DNA of 35,886 nt from positions 1 to 35,886 of the IMG/VR virus record IMGVR_UViG_3300031578_000172; one strand, 5' to 3'. Made by a program: the position numbers and the translations under genes. The stretch comes from a virus. Within the stretch, counting starts at the first letter, position 1. Each line of letters opens with the position of its first letter. Under the pieces are notes generated by a model, which made no database searches, was not told the DNA's origin, and saw only the letters and a list, made by a program, of their open reading frames with translations. Positions 22,531-29,278 of the stretch are shown here, in pieces.

Positions 22531-22995
22531 ATGGACAGGCACACGACGGTCAACGCAAGGCCAAGCGCAATCCTCATCTTCAACAAGTGCAAGGCCCTCA
22601 TGGGCCGACTTCCCCCCTACCTTGACCCCGATCAGTTCAGACACGCATTCAATCGCGCGACGGTGCTCCTGGAACACGGCGAGTACCGGGTGTTCGTCCG
22701 TTACTCTGGGACGCCGACGCGCCTTAGCCACCACTACGAGATCACCGAGGTCGAGCTGGACCATCCCGATGCAATGCCGTTCATGAAGCAGCGCATCGAC
22801 CTGGGCACGTTCGACACCAGGGAACAGGGCGCGGAAGTCGTGCTGAACGACCCCGCCGGGCTCGTCGAGCGGCTCAACGGCCGCATCGCCCGCGGCAAGG
22901 CCAGCGACCGAGAACTGGCGCGGCAAGCGGGGCTGACCATTGCCAAGTTCGACGCCGACACGACCGCACGCGACAATGACCACGATCCGCGCTGA
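22531..22995 (+). CDS. Hypothetical early protein behind P3 (154 aa)
   Basis: MDRHTTVNARPSAILIFNKC, FRHAFNRATVLLEHGEYRVF, YEITEVELDHPDAMPFMKQR and helical LVERLNGRIARGKASDREL. No family recognised. The start is fixed by the aggaggcacg ribosome site shared with the P2 gene. Its 3' end overlaps the GIY-YIG-like gene by 20 bases, so the two are expressed together. Confidence 0.68.
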   Translation: MDRHTTVNARPSAILIFNKCKALMGRLPPYLDPDQFRHAFNRATVLLEHGEYRVFVRYSGTPTRLSHHYEITEVELDHPDAMPFMKQRIDLGTFDTREQGAEVVLNDPAGLVERLNGRIARGKASDRELARQAGLTIAKFDADTTARDNDHDPR

Positions 22996-23344
22996 CCGCG
23001 TCGGGTTCCCCGAAGGGAAGGTGGACGTATACCTGATCCACTTTTCCCCGCGCTACAAGGGGGCCGGGCACTACGTCGGCTCCACCGAGCGGCACGTCGG
23101 GGAGCGGTTTGCGGAACACCTGAACGGGGGCGGCAGCGCTCTCACCAGGGCCGCGCAGGCGGCGGGATGCGAACTGGCCGTCGCCCGGGTGTGGCGCGGG
23201 GTGAGCCAGGGCATCGAGTTCCTGGTCAAGTCGCGGGCGGAGGGCCCGAGCCTCTGCCCTATCTGCAACCCGGGCGGCTGGCGGAGGCTGGCCGAGGGGG
23301 GTCGGTATGGACATTCTGAAACATTCGAGACAGGAGGATCGTGA
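22976..23344 (+). CDS. GIY-YIG-like nuclease domain protein (122 aa)
   Basis: VDVYLIHFSPRYKGAGHYVG has the two-strand GIY-YIG-like opening, here YLIHF and HYVGS. ERFAEHLNGGGSALTRAA supplies the conserved Arg and His, IEFLVKSR the metal-binding glutamate (E81), and LCPICNPGGW a terminal knuckle. I recall single-domain phage and bacterial relatives ending CP.C.P. GIY-YIG enzymes cut DNA with one metal ion; a free-standing domain without a specificity module may act in mobility, repair or host DNA degradation. ATG 22976 is inside the previous gene. Confidence 0.68.
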   Translation: MTTIRADRVGFPEGKVDVYLIHFSPRYKGAGHYVGSTERHVGERFAEHLNGGGSALTRAAQAAGCELAVARVWRGVSQGIEFLVKSRAEGPSLCPICNPGGWRRLAEGGRYGHSETFETGGS

Positions 23345-23577
23345 TGGCATGGATCAGCAGGCAAAAGGTCTACATGGAGGGTGGGCACATCCTCCAGGCC
23401 GGGGACAAGGTCGCGGTCAAGTATGTGACCGCCGTTGGTCATGTGGGCGACTTCGCCGTTTACATGGGGCTGTCGGACCAGACGGACCAAGAGGTCGCGG
23501 AATGCGGCGACAAGGTGCCGGAGTCCGTCGGGCGCGCCGTCGCCCCGTACTGCTCCCACCTGAGTTACAGAGGGTAG
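23344..23577 (+). CDS. Small hypothetical protein (77 aa)
   Basis: MAWISRQKVYMEGGHILQAG, then DKVAVKYVTAVGHVGDFAVY: a beta-rich, SH3-like pattern. Two starts are possible, GTG 23341 and ATG 23344; aggagg is best placed for the ATG, which overlaps the upstream stop by one base. Function unknown. Confidence 0.64.
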   Translation: MAWISRQKVYMEGGHILQAGDKVAVKYVTAVGHVGDFAVYMGLSDQTDQEVAECGDKVPESVGRAVAPYCSHLSYRG

Positions 23578-23578
23578 G

Positions 23579-24112
23579 ATGGACGTCCCGTGCGAATTCG
23601 TCAGGATTGACGGGTTCCGCTGCCCGCCCGAGTTCTGGGCCGCATTCGGCTACACAGGCCAGCAGCGACATGTCAGCCTGTGGTGGGAACGGAGCGGGGA
23701 CGAGGCCAGCTTCTGCGACGGCGAGTACACGGTCGTCGGCGCGGAGTGGGCGGCGTACCTGACGCTGGTCGAGCACCCGCGCAACTGGCCGCTGCTCGAC
23801 CTGGACGTGAGATTGGGAGACAGCGACACCGAGGCGACGCACATGCTGGTCCTGGACCGCGAGGACCCGGGCGCGGCGTGGGTCGCCCCGAGGGAGGCCG
23901 CGGAGCGGTGGCTGCGCGGACAGGCCTTCCCCGATGGGCGGGACTTGGAGGGGGCAGTCGAGCTGACGTGCGAACTGATCGAGGCCGCCCTGCGGCATTC
24001 GTTCGCGCGGCTGCACGAGGTCAAGCGGTTCGAGTCGGTCGAGGACCTGATGCGCGACCGGGCCGTGAAGCTGGATGCGTTGCAAAAAGCATTAGACAGC
24101 AAGGAGGAATGA
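23579..24112 (+). CDS. Hypothetical protein (177 aa)
   Basis: MDVPCEFVRIDGFRCPPEFW, ASFCDGEYTVVGAEWAAYLT, THMLVLDREDPGAAWVAPRE and a helical C-terminus (LIEAALRHSFARLHEVKRFE). Soluble alpha/beta protein; no family recognised. It follows the small gene after one base, and its stop overlaps the DUF7448-like start. Acidic overall. Confidence 0.67.
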   Translation: MDVPCEFVRIDGFRCPPEFWAAFGYTGQQRHVSLWWERSGDEASFCDGEYTVVGAEWAAYLTLVEHPRNWPLLDLDVRLGDSDTEATHMLVLDREDPGAAWVAPREAAERWLRGQAFPDGRDLEGAVELTCELIEAALRHSFARLHEVKRFESVEDLMRDRAVKLDALQKALDSKEE

Positions 24113-24522
24113 TGGAAAACGTGATGAGTGACTTGGAAGGCCGAACCATCGAGAGCATCTGGATCGACCAGACAACTCAAGAATACCTACGCTTTGAGAC
24201 AGATCAGGGGCCGCTGTGTTACATAGCTGTAGGCGATTGTTGCTCCGAGACATGGTTCGCCGACTTGTTAGGTATCGATGCGCTTTTGGGCCAAACGGTG
24301 CGAAAAGCGGAATTCGTCTCCCTCGGTGAACCAGAAGAAAATGACAATCGCACGCGCCAAGAGTATGACTGGATCTACAGTTATAAACTCTTTACGGATC
24401 GAGGTATCGCAGACATCATCTTTCGCAACAGCAGCAATGGATACTACAGCGGCTGGCTTTCCCAGAGTAACTGCCAAGGCGACATCCAATGGGCAAAGAT
24501 CATGAATGACTACAGCGCATGA
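24109..24522 (+). CDS. DUF7448-like protein (137 aa)
   Basis: LEGRTIESIWID, EYLRFETDQGPLCYIAVGDC and CSETWFADLLGIDALLGQTV match the family I know as DUF7448 (strand, then f.t..G.....gdCCSe.w), found scattered in phages and bacteria with no known role. Lower GC than neighbouring genes suggests independent acquisition. Two adjacent ATG codons follow an aggagga site; 24109 overlaps the upstream stop. Confidence 0.72.
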   Translation: MMENVMSDLEGRTIESIWIDQTTQEYLRFETDQGPLCYIAVGDCCSETWFADLLGIDALLGQTVRKAEFVSLGEPEENDNRTRQEYDWIYSYKLFTDRGIADIIFRNSSNGYYSGWLSQSNCQGDIQWAKIMNDYSA

Positions 24523-24545
24523 TTACCTTTGCATGGAGGCAATGA

Positions 24546-24908
24546 ATGGGCCGCACTAGCAGGGACAAGGGCGCGCGGGCGGAGAACGACGTCGCCCGGC
24601 GGTTCAGGAAGGCGGGCTGGGCGGACGCGCGGCGGCACCTGGAGTTCCAGGAAGACGAGGCGGCGGAGGGGCGCGACCTCTCGGGGACGCAGCCTTACGG
24701 CGTCCAGGTCAAATGCTGGAGGACGATGCCGCCCGCGTCCGCCATCGAGCAGGTTGAGGCCAGCGACGAGTACCCGATCCCGGTCGCCATCCTCGTGCAG
24801 AGCGCGCCGGGGCAGCGGCGGAGGGAGATCGCGGTCTTGTGGCTGGACGACTTCATGGCGATCATCGCCAGGTTGAAGTCCCAAGAAGAACGGGCAAAGG
24901 AGGCATGA
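24546..24908 (+). CDS. PD-(D/E)XK nuclease, Holliday junction resolvase-like (120 aa)
   Basis: MGRTSRDKGARAENDVARRF with E13, then EGRDLSG with D44 and VQVKCW with Q54 and K56, form the E...D...(E/Q)xK nuclease core. The length, N-terminal basic start and IPVAILVQSAPGQ/EIAVLWLDDF strands fit archaeal Hjc-like or phage resolvases. A resolvase would clear branched replication and recombination intermediates before packaging. Q replaces the usual E in the core, which occurs in the family. Its stop overlaps the next start (ATGATG). Confidence 0.72.
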   Translation: MGRTSRDKGARAENDVARRFRKAGWADARRHLEFQEDEAAEGRDLSGTQPYGVQVKCWRTMPPASAIEQVEASDEYPIPVAILVQSAPGQRRREIAVLWLDDFMAIIARLKSQEERAKEA

Positions 24909-25138
24909 TGCCGACGCGCCGGATCGAGGACTTTCCGATAGGGGAACTGGAGATAGATCGCGCAGAGTCCGTTGCCGACATCCAGTTGTGCCAACGGGCA
25001 CTAGGCGAGGGCGCCGAGACATACTTTGACGGCAAAAGCAGCGTGCAGTACCGGCTTGCGGTGAATGAGCACATCGTCCGCATCATCGACGCGGAGCTGG
25101 AGCGACGTTCGAAGGAGGCAGGAACATGGGAAGGCTGA
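24905..25138 (+). CDS. Small helical hypothetical protein (77 aa)
   Basis: MMPTRRIEDFPIGELEIDRA, DIQLCQRALGEGAETYFDG and VNEHIVRIIDAELERRSKEA: acidic-basic helices, no membrane segment. ATG 24905 overlaps the resolvase-like stop and follows aaaggagg. Its last 13 bases overlap a tiny membrane gene. Function unknown. Confidence 0.62.
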   Translation: MMPTRRIEDFPIGELEIDRAESVADIQLCQRALGEGAETYFDGKSSVQYRLAVNEHIVRIIDAELERRSKEAGTWEG

Positions 25139-25224
25139 ACGCGGGGGCGTTGGTCGCGTCTCTCGCCGTGGGCGTCCTGCTCGCCATGCTGCTCATGGCG
25201 TGGGTCGAGCTGGGGGCGATATGA
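25126..25224 (+). CDS. Tiny membrane protein (32 aa)
   Basis: MGRLNAGALVASLAVGVLLA and MLLMAWVELGAI: one membrane helix with a short basic start. A gaaggaggca site lies upstream of the ATG, and the stop overlaps the start of the next gene (ATGA), which supports that it is translated. Comparable in size and plan to the 33-residue gene at 12448-12549. Function unknown. Confidence 0.58.
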   Translation: MGRLNAGALVASLAVGVLLAMLLMAWVELGAI

Positions 25225-26066
25225 CGCAGCTGCGCGATCTGGAGCTCAAGGTGGAAACAGCCATCGGGCACGAGCTGGCCTGGAGGCGGTCCGGGGAATT
25301 CGGCGGCGCGTCGTGGGCCGACACCGAGCGGGGGTTCGTCTCGATCATGGTCGAGCCCCCGGAGGGCGTGCCGCAGGTCGGCGGCGAGTTCGAGCTGGGG
25401 GAGGAGGCCGCCCCGCTGTCGGCGCTCTCGCTGCGTGACCCCGCCGCGATCGCCCGCCAGTACGTCGAGCGGACGCGCGTCGGGTTGCACGTGCTGGTGG
25501 AATCCCCGATGCCGGTCGAGCTGTACGGCATGATCTGCGAGGGCACCGGCCGACAGGAGGAGTCGCGACAGCTGTTCGTCGGCGACCTGATCCTGTACGG
25601 CGAGGCCCACTACGGGGAGACCTACGCGCAGTACGTTGACTTGCTGGGGAATCCCTACAACACGCTCGCCCAGTGGAAGCACGTCGCGTCGCGGTTCCCC
25701 TACGAGACGCGGACCGAGGGCGTGCCGTTCAGCGTGTACCAGATCACCGCGTCGCTGGAGCCGCTGGAGGCGCGCCTGGAGATGGTGCGGCGGTATGCCT
25801 GCGGCGAATTGGAGAACACGACCGAGCTGGGCGACGAGGTGAAGCGCGAGCGCGCGGGGGAGCCGAACGTGGACCTGCTGCCGGAGTGCCCCGCGTGCGG
25901 GGGAAAGCTGACCTCGCGCAAGTGCAAGGCGTGCGGGTTCGACTTCCAGGCGGCGGTGTGGCTGCTGCACGACGTGGTGGCGGAGCTCGCCGCCTGCCCC
26001 GTGCCGCTGCCGGGGGACGAGATGCCGACGGTGTGGCGGCTGACCCACGCCAGGGAGGAACCATGA
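25221..26066 (+). CDS. Putative DNA-binding protein with zinc ribbon (281 aa)
   Basis: The N-terminal 80 residues are unassigned. The middle (about 115-190) has VGDLILYGEAHYGETYAQYV, LLGNPYNTLAQWKHVASRFP and VPFSVYQITASLEP. I recall this order (gd.l.yge..yGe.Ya......yntL.n...va..f) from helix-turn-helix-type domains in phage and plasmid replication or partition proteins. The C-terminus has CPACGGKLTSRKCKACGFDF, a four-cysteine ribbon. ATG 25221 overlaps the preceding tiny gene; the frame upstream is shadow. The DNA-binding role is inferred from the pattern and is not proven. Confidence 0.6.
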   Translation: MTQLRDLELKVETAIGHELAWRRSGEFGGASWADTERGFVSIMVEPPEGVPQVGGEFELGEEAAPLSALSLRDPAAIARQYVERTRVGLHVLVESPMPVELYGMICEGTGRQEESRQLFVGDLILYGEAHYGETYAQYVDLLGNPYNTLAQWKHVASRFPYETRTEGVPFSVYQITASLEPLEARLEMVRRYACGELENTTELGDEVKRERAGEPNVDLLPECPACGGKLTSRKCKACGFDFQAAVWLLHDVVAELAACPVPLPGDEMPTVWRLTHAREEP

Positions 26067-26097
26067 GCGCCATCGGCATGGAATCCACGGTTATAGA

Positions 26098-26116
26098 CTT
26101 TGTATGCCATACAAAA
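26098..26116. promoter_or_regulatory. Operator-like 19-bp palindrome
   Basis: CTTTGTATGCCATACAAAA, one end base off the perfect palindrome, 13 bases before the gene at 26130. The 30 bases upstream resemble those upstream of the 19489 copy, so a larger segment was duplicated. A 21-codon frame starting at ATG 26063 (overlapping the previous stop) reads through it, and another starting at the internal ATG 26104 encodes only MPYKKE. Confidence 0.72.
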
Positions 26117-26129
26117 AGGAATAAATGAG

Positions 26130-26693
26130 ATGTCACATTATACGGCGCTGATCTCGGCAAACAGTCAGGAAGACTTGGCCGCGAAAATGCTGCCCTATCA
26201 TGAATACGGTTTGGGCATGGACGTGGGAGAAGGCGAAAAGCAATTCCTAGTATGCGATGAGAAACACGGACTGCATAACCCGAATGCCCGGTGGGACTGG
26301 TATGGGCGGGAATGTGGTCTGCTCAAACTCAAGCCACAAAAGACCGAAGGAATACGGGTTTTCAAAAAGTTGATGGAATGGTTTCGCCATCGGCTGCTCA
26401 AACTCAAACCGCAAAGGGTTGAGTCATGCAATCCCAACGACTATGGTCCTAGCGGGATTGACAACGCACTCGTCAAGCAAGTGGACTGGAACGGCATCCT
26501 GCAAGACCAGTTCGATGCGACGGCATTGACCGATGCCTTTATTGATTTGGAAGGCAACTGGAAAGACAGGAGAATGATAAACCAATCAGGCTGTTCATCC
26601 GATGAGGATGGCAGTTACGATGAGGCGTTTTGGCAATTTGTGCGATCCCTGCCGGACTGGCAACGAGTGTATACCGTCTACTATCACAGCTAG
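26130..26693 (+). CDS. Conserved phage protein with NPNARWDWY motif (187 aa)
   Basis: MSHYTALISANSQEDLAAKM, LPYHEYG, HNPNARWDWYGRECGLLKLK. I recall phage proteins beginning MSH.T.LV.....EE.L.PY.EY and carrying NPNAKWDWY before GGRW; here the GGRW part is replaced by an internal duplication (GLLKLKPQKTEG, then RLLKLKPQRVES). Family function is unknown. Lower GC than its surroundings. ATG 26130 follows aaaaagga and the operator-like palindrome. Confidence 0.7.
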   Translation: MSHYTALISANSQEDLAAKMLPYHEYGLGMDVGEGEKQFLVCDEKHGLHNPNARWDWYGRECGLLKLKPQKTEGIRVFKKLMEWFRHRLLKLKPQRVESCNPNDYGPSGIDNALVKQVDWNGILQDQFDATALTDAFIDLEGNWKDRRMINQSGCSSDEDGSYDEAFWQFVRSLPDWQRVYTVYYHS

Positions 26694-26708
26694 AGAATGG
26701 AGCGGACA

Positions 26709-26759
26709 ATGAAGGACTTCGAGATGACGGGGCTGGTCCACACCGGGGAGGAACCATGA
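26709..26759 (+). pseudogene. Remnant of a duplicated gene start (16 codons)
   Basis: MKDFEMTGLVH at 26709 matches the first eleven residues of the gene at 21054 ([11 protein letters not shown]) with only a few base changes, then ends quickly. The tail ccac-ccggggaggaaccATGA also resembles 26044-26065, just before another gene start. It reads as a scar of recombination between repeated gene starts, although it might still act as a leader that couples translation to the LexA-like gene (ATGA overlap). Confidence 0.5.
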
Positions 26760-26995
26760 ACGAAGTCATGGAGCGGATCTTCCGGTACGTGGTAGACTAC
26801 AAGGCGGAGCACGACGGGTGCAGCCCGTCGTTCGAGGAGATCATGAACGGAGTGGAGGGACTGTCGAGCACGTCGGCGGTGAGTTACAACCTGGACAAGC
26901 TGGAGGAGGGCGGGCGGATCAGGATGGCCGAGGGCCAGAACCGCAGCATCCAGGTCGTCGGCGGGCGGTGGACCTACGAGGAGGACGGGCCATGA
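26756..26995 (+). CDS. LexA-like winged-helix DNA-binding protein (79 aa)
   Basis: MERIFRYVVDYKAEHDGCSP, SFEEIMNGVEG, SSTSAVSYNLDKLEEGGRI and NRSIQVVGGRW reproduce the LexA N-terminal winged helix: first helix, sPs..EI turn, ss..V...L..Le recognition helix, and RsI.v wing. The LexA peptidase domain is absent, so it would not be self-cleaved after DNA damage. It is the clearest transcription-factor candidate in the window and might bind the operator-like palindromes, but LexA boxes differ from these sites, so that link is open. ATG overlaps the remnant's stop; its own stop overlaps the next gene. Confidence 0.78.
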   Translation: MNEVMERIFRYVVDYKAEHDGCSPSFEEIMNGVEGLSSTSAVSYNLDKLEEGGRIRMAEGQNRSIQVVGGRWTYEEDGP

Positions 26996-27234
26996 TCTAC
27001 CAGCCGATGGACTTCCCGCAAGCAAAGGCCGAGGCCGCGGAATACGCGCGAGAACGCCATACCGAGACGATGGTGGTCATCCTGGAAGACGAGCAGTTCA
27101 TGTGGGTCACGACGCGCCACTACATAACCGACGACGCGATCCACCCGTTCCAGGAGGCATGGTACTCCGCGTGCGGGAAGGCCGAGAACGAGGCCCTGCT
27201 GGCAACGGCGATCACGTGGATGCATCAGCGGTGA
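26992..27234 (+). CDS. Small hypothetical protein (80 aa)
   Basis: MIYQPMDFPQAKAEAAEYAR, ETMVVILEDEQFMWVTTRHY and CGKAENEALLATAITWMHQR: helix, beta hairpin, helix. It is coupled to the LexA-like gene by ATGA overlap. No family recognised; a partner or effector of the regulator is possible from position only. Confidence 0.64.
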   Translation: MIYQPMDFPQAKAEAAEYARERHTETMVVILEDEQFMWVTTRHYITDDAIHPFQEAWYSACGKAENEALLATAITWMHQR

Positions 27235-27246
27235 GGAGGCGTGACG

Positions 27247-27450
27247 GTGAAAATAACAAGATGGTTGGCCGTGATAGCGGTGCTTGTCGGCCTACTGGTG
27301 ACGACTCGGTTTGCGTCGCCGGCGACGCCTCGGTTGTTCAACGATCTGCCCTTGGGCCGGTGCTACAGCCGGTGTGCCGCTTCGATCCTGCTCGACTTCG
27401 ACTGGTGCGCCAGCGGATGCCGGTACGTGCTCGGTGGGGGGGAGGGGTGA
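27247..27450 (+). CDS. Small secreted or membrane-anchored Cys protein (67 aa)
   Basis: MKITRWLAVIAVLVGLLVTT is a signal peptide or anchor, with a possible cleavage site around ASPA. The mature part has CYSRC and CASGC, four cysteines that could form disulfides outside the membrane. GTG 27247 is preferred because gaggagg is 7-8 bases upstream; GTG 27241 is too close to it. An envelope-acting role such as exclusion or lysis help is possible, not shown. Confidence 0.55.
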   Translation: MKITRWLAVIAVLVGLLVTTRFASPATPRLFNDLPLGRCYSRCAASILLDFDWCASGCRYVLGGGEG

Positions 27451-27451
27451 G

Positions 27452-27607
27452 ATGAGAGACCTAATACAGCGCTGGATCTGGCGTGCATTTGTGCGCCATA
27501 CTTTTGGGCATCACAATGCCGACTTTGAGGCATGCAGTGACCGGTGGTGCTGGCTGACATGGCAGGTTGAGCGGCGGCTGTACTTCTGGCTGTACCCGGG
27601 GGCATGA
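27452..27607 (+). CDS. Small Trp-rich protein (51 aa)
   Basis: MRDLIQRWIWRAFVRHTFGH, then CSDRWCWLTWQVERRLYFWL. Eight Trp or more in 51 residues and an amphipathic start suggest membrane association. ATG 27452 follows a ggagggg site by 6-7 bases and starts one base after the previous stop region. Function unknown. Confidence 0.55.
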   Translation: MRDLIQRWIWRAFVRHTFGHHNADFEACSDRWCWLTWQVERRLYFWLYPGA

Positions 27608-27608
27608 G

Positions 27609-27956
27609 ATGATAACGCGACAATACATGTGCCAGCTGATGGGCACGCGGGAGACGCGGCAATATCTACACCAAAGGCATAGCATCTCCCGATCGCAGAC
27701 GTGCGTCGGCGACTGGTTGAGAGAGGGGCGCATCCTGCCCGTCCTGTCCTACGGGCGGCCGGGCTACATGGTGCGTCTCACGACGCGCGAGCAGGTCGAC
27801 TTGGCGGTGAGGGACGAGCGCGTGCCGCCGGGACCGGAACGCAGGCGGACGCGGAAGGCGCTGCGCAACGAGGTCGCGGTGCAGCTGATGGACGAGCTCG
27901 GGCTGACGCTCGCGGGAGGGGACGCCGCCCGCCAGCGGGGCGGGGAGGAGGAGTGA
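27609..27956 (+). CDS. Putative HTH protein (115 aa)
   Basis: TRETRQYLHQRHSISRSQTC, VGDWLREGRILPVLSYGRPG and YMVRLTTREQVD read like a helix-turn-helix of the excisionase/MerR sort: a site-specific helix, then a short wing G.pGymV. The C-terminus is basic then Gln/Glu rich. It could be a small regulator or excisionase-type factor; no integrase is seen in the window. The start is after a one-base gap and its stop overlaps the next ATG. Confidence 0.52.
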   Translation: MITRQYMCQLMGTRETRQYLHQRHSISRSQTCVGDWLREGRILPVLSYGRPGYMVRLTTREQVDLAVRDERVPPGPERRRTRKALRNEVAVQLMDELGLTLAGGDAARQRGGEEE

Positions 27957-28243
27957 TGGAAAACCAGCAACAGAAGCCCAAACTGGTCGGGTATGTAGAG
28001 CCAGTACGTGAGTTTGAAGGCTACTCACTGCTGGGCTACTACGCCAGGGGCCATGTCGATCCCAGCGATGTGATTGCGGCAGTTGAGCATGACTATGGCG
28101 AGCGTTACGATCTATCGAAGGTTCGGCAAACCTACGCCCGCAATGTCCCCGTTGGGCCAGACCGCCCAGAGGAAATGGTGATGTGCACGGATGTCAAGCC
28201 GGGCCGAGGAGCCTACAAAATCACTTGGCTTGAGACGTGGTGA
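27956..28243 (+). CDS. Hypothetical protein (95 aa)
   Basis: MENQQQKPKLVGYVEPVREF, VDPSDVIAAVEHDYGERYDL and MVMCTDVKPGRGAYKITWLE: an alpha/beta pattern with an acidic helix. Strong gaggagga ribosome site in the end of the preceding gene; the ATG overlaps that gene's stop. No family recognised. Slightly lower GC than neighbours. Confidence 0.64.
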   Translation: MENQQQKPKLVGYVEPVREFEGYSLLGYYARGHVDPSDVIAAVEHDYGERYDLSKVRQTYARNVPVGPDRPEEMVMCTDVKPGRGAYKITWLETW

Positions 28244-28295
28244 GTCCCGTGACCCGCCGCCGCTACGCCGCCCCGCGCGGGGCAGAGGAGGAACG

Positions 28296-28502
28296 ATGGA
28301 ACCCGAAACGCTCAAAATCGACGTCGCTGCCTGTTGCGCCAACTGTGGCAATCGCCACGGCACCTACAAGAGCATGAAGTGCGCGGCCCTGGGCGAGCTT
28401 TTTTCTGTCCTCCCCCACTGGTTGTGTGGGCGTTATCAGGACATACGGGGCGCAAAGTTCTTCATCCTTGACCTGGCACGGGCGCGGGCAGGGGAGGGAT
28501 GA
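28296..28502 (+). CDS. Small Cys-rich protein (68 aa)
   Basis: VAACCANCGNRHGTYKSMKC followed by LPHWLCGRYQDIRGAKFFIL. CxxC plus a later C and H could bind zinc. ATG 28296 is preceded by gaggagg. The 52 bases between this and the previous gene contain a 12-base GC palindrome (ccccgcgcgggg) and no other signal. Function unknown. Confidence 0.58.
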   Translation: MEPETLKIDVAACCANCGNRHGTYKSMKCAALGELFSVLPHWLCGRYQDIRGAKFFILDLARARAGEG

Positions 28503-28693
28503 TGCCAGCGAAGGGCAACCCCAGCCTGACGTACAGGTACAGGAAGCACTGGCCCAGGCGGGTCCCGGACCGGGGCATCAAGTTCCCGTCCTGCTGCGGC
28601 AAGAACGTGCCGCTGTGGGCGAAGGCGGACTCGCCGGGAGACGTGACGTGCGGGACATGCCGCAGGGTGCTGCGGGTCCAGGGACGATTGTAA
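28499..28693 (+). CDS. Small zinc-ribbon protein (64 aa)
   Basis: MMPAKGNPSLTYRYRKHWPR, then FPSCCGKNVPLWAKADSPGD and VTCGTCRRVLRV: CC and CGTC pairs separated by 20 residues form a typical ribbon. ATG 28499 overlaps the upstream stop, with gggaggg as ribosome site. Basic overall. No specific family. Confidence 0.6.
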   Translation: MMPAKGNPSLTYRYRKHWPRRVPDRGIKFPSCCGKNVPLWAKADSPGDVTCGTCRRVLRVQGRL

Positions 28694-28712
28694 GCATTGA
28701 AAGGAGCGAACG

Positions 28713-29225
28713 ATGTTTGGCATGTTAGAGGCATGGGACTATCGCGACGAGTATTGGGCGTGGCTCAGAGACGAACAGAACAGCCGAAGCCGCGCAGTCG
28801 ACCAGGGCAAGGAGGAATGCGTGCGCTGCGGGTATTGTTGCTGCTGCAGGACGTGCGTGCCTAGATCCGACGAAATGCAGACCGTCGCGGATTACATGGG
28901 CCTCACGGTTGAGCAGCTGATCAGGAAGCACATGGTGGGCGACAAGATCGACGGACACAGGTTCCTGCGGTTCGCAAACACGAAGCAGCAGGACGTGCTA
29001 GGCGAATTCCTTGACTGGCGACGGACGTATGACCAGGGAATTTGCACCCTGTTCGATGAAGACAGCAAAGCGTGCCTCATCTATCCAGTAAGGCCAGATG
29101 ACGCCAAAGAAGCATATTGCTGGGATGGGGATTCGAACGACGCTGAGCTGTACAAGTCAATCCATGCATGGAAGGACGGCGACCTCGAAAAGCTGTGCCC
29201 CTGGATGGCAGCTGAGGACGACTGA
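28713..29225 (+). CDS. YkgJ-like cysteine cluster protein (170 aa)
   Basis: CVRCGYCCCCRTCVPRSDEM (36-55) is the CxxC..CC.C.C cluster of the YkgJ/zinc-iron chelating family. GICTLFDEDSKACLIYPVRP and CWDGD further on provide additional cysteines, as the family does. Such proteins bind Zn or an Fe-S cluster; phage copies have no proven role. The end (LEKLCPWMAAEDD) is acidic. A gaacg spacer follows an aaagga ribosome site. It is the last gene before the fourth operator-like palindrome. Confidence 0.75.
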   Translation: MFGMLEAWDYRDEYWAWLRDEQNSRSRAVDQGKEECVRCGYCCCCRTCVPRSDEMQTVADYMGLTVEQLIRKHMVGDKIDGHRFLRFANTKQQDVLGEFLDWRRTYDQGICTLFDEDSKACLIYPVRPDDAKEAYCWDGDSNDAELYKSIHAWKDGDLEKLCPWMAAEDD

Positions 29226-29259
29226 AACGACGACGACATGGACGAGTGCTGAAGGGAGA

Positions 29260-29278
29260 TTTTGTATGTCATACAAAA
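29260..29278. promoter_or_regulatory. Operator-like 19-bp perfect palindrome over a start codon
   Basis: TTTTGTATGTCATACAAAA; its internal ATG (29266) is the start codon of the ASCH-like gene, whose first residues MSYK are encoded by the palindrome. An aaggga site precedes it. Binding here, or folding of the RNA, would directly block translation or transcription of the gene. Confidence 0.75.
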
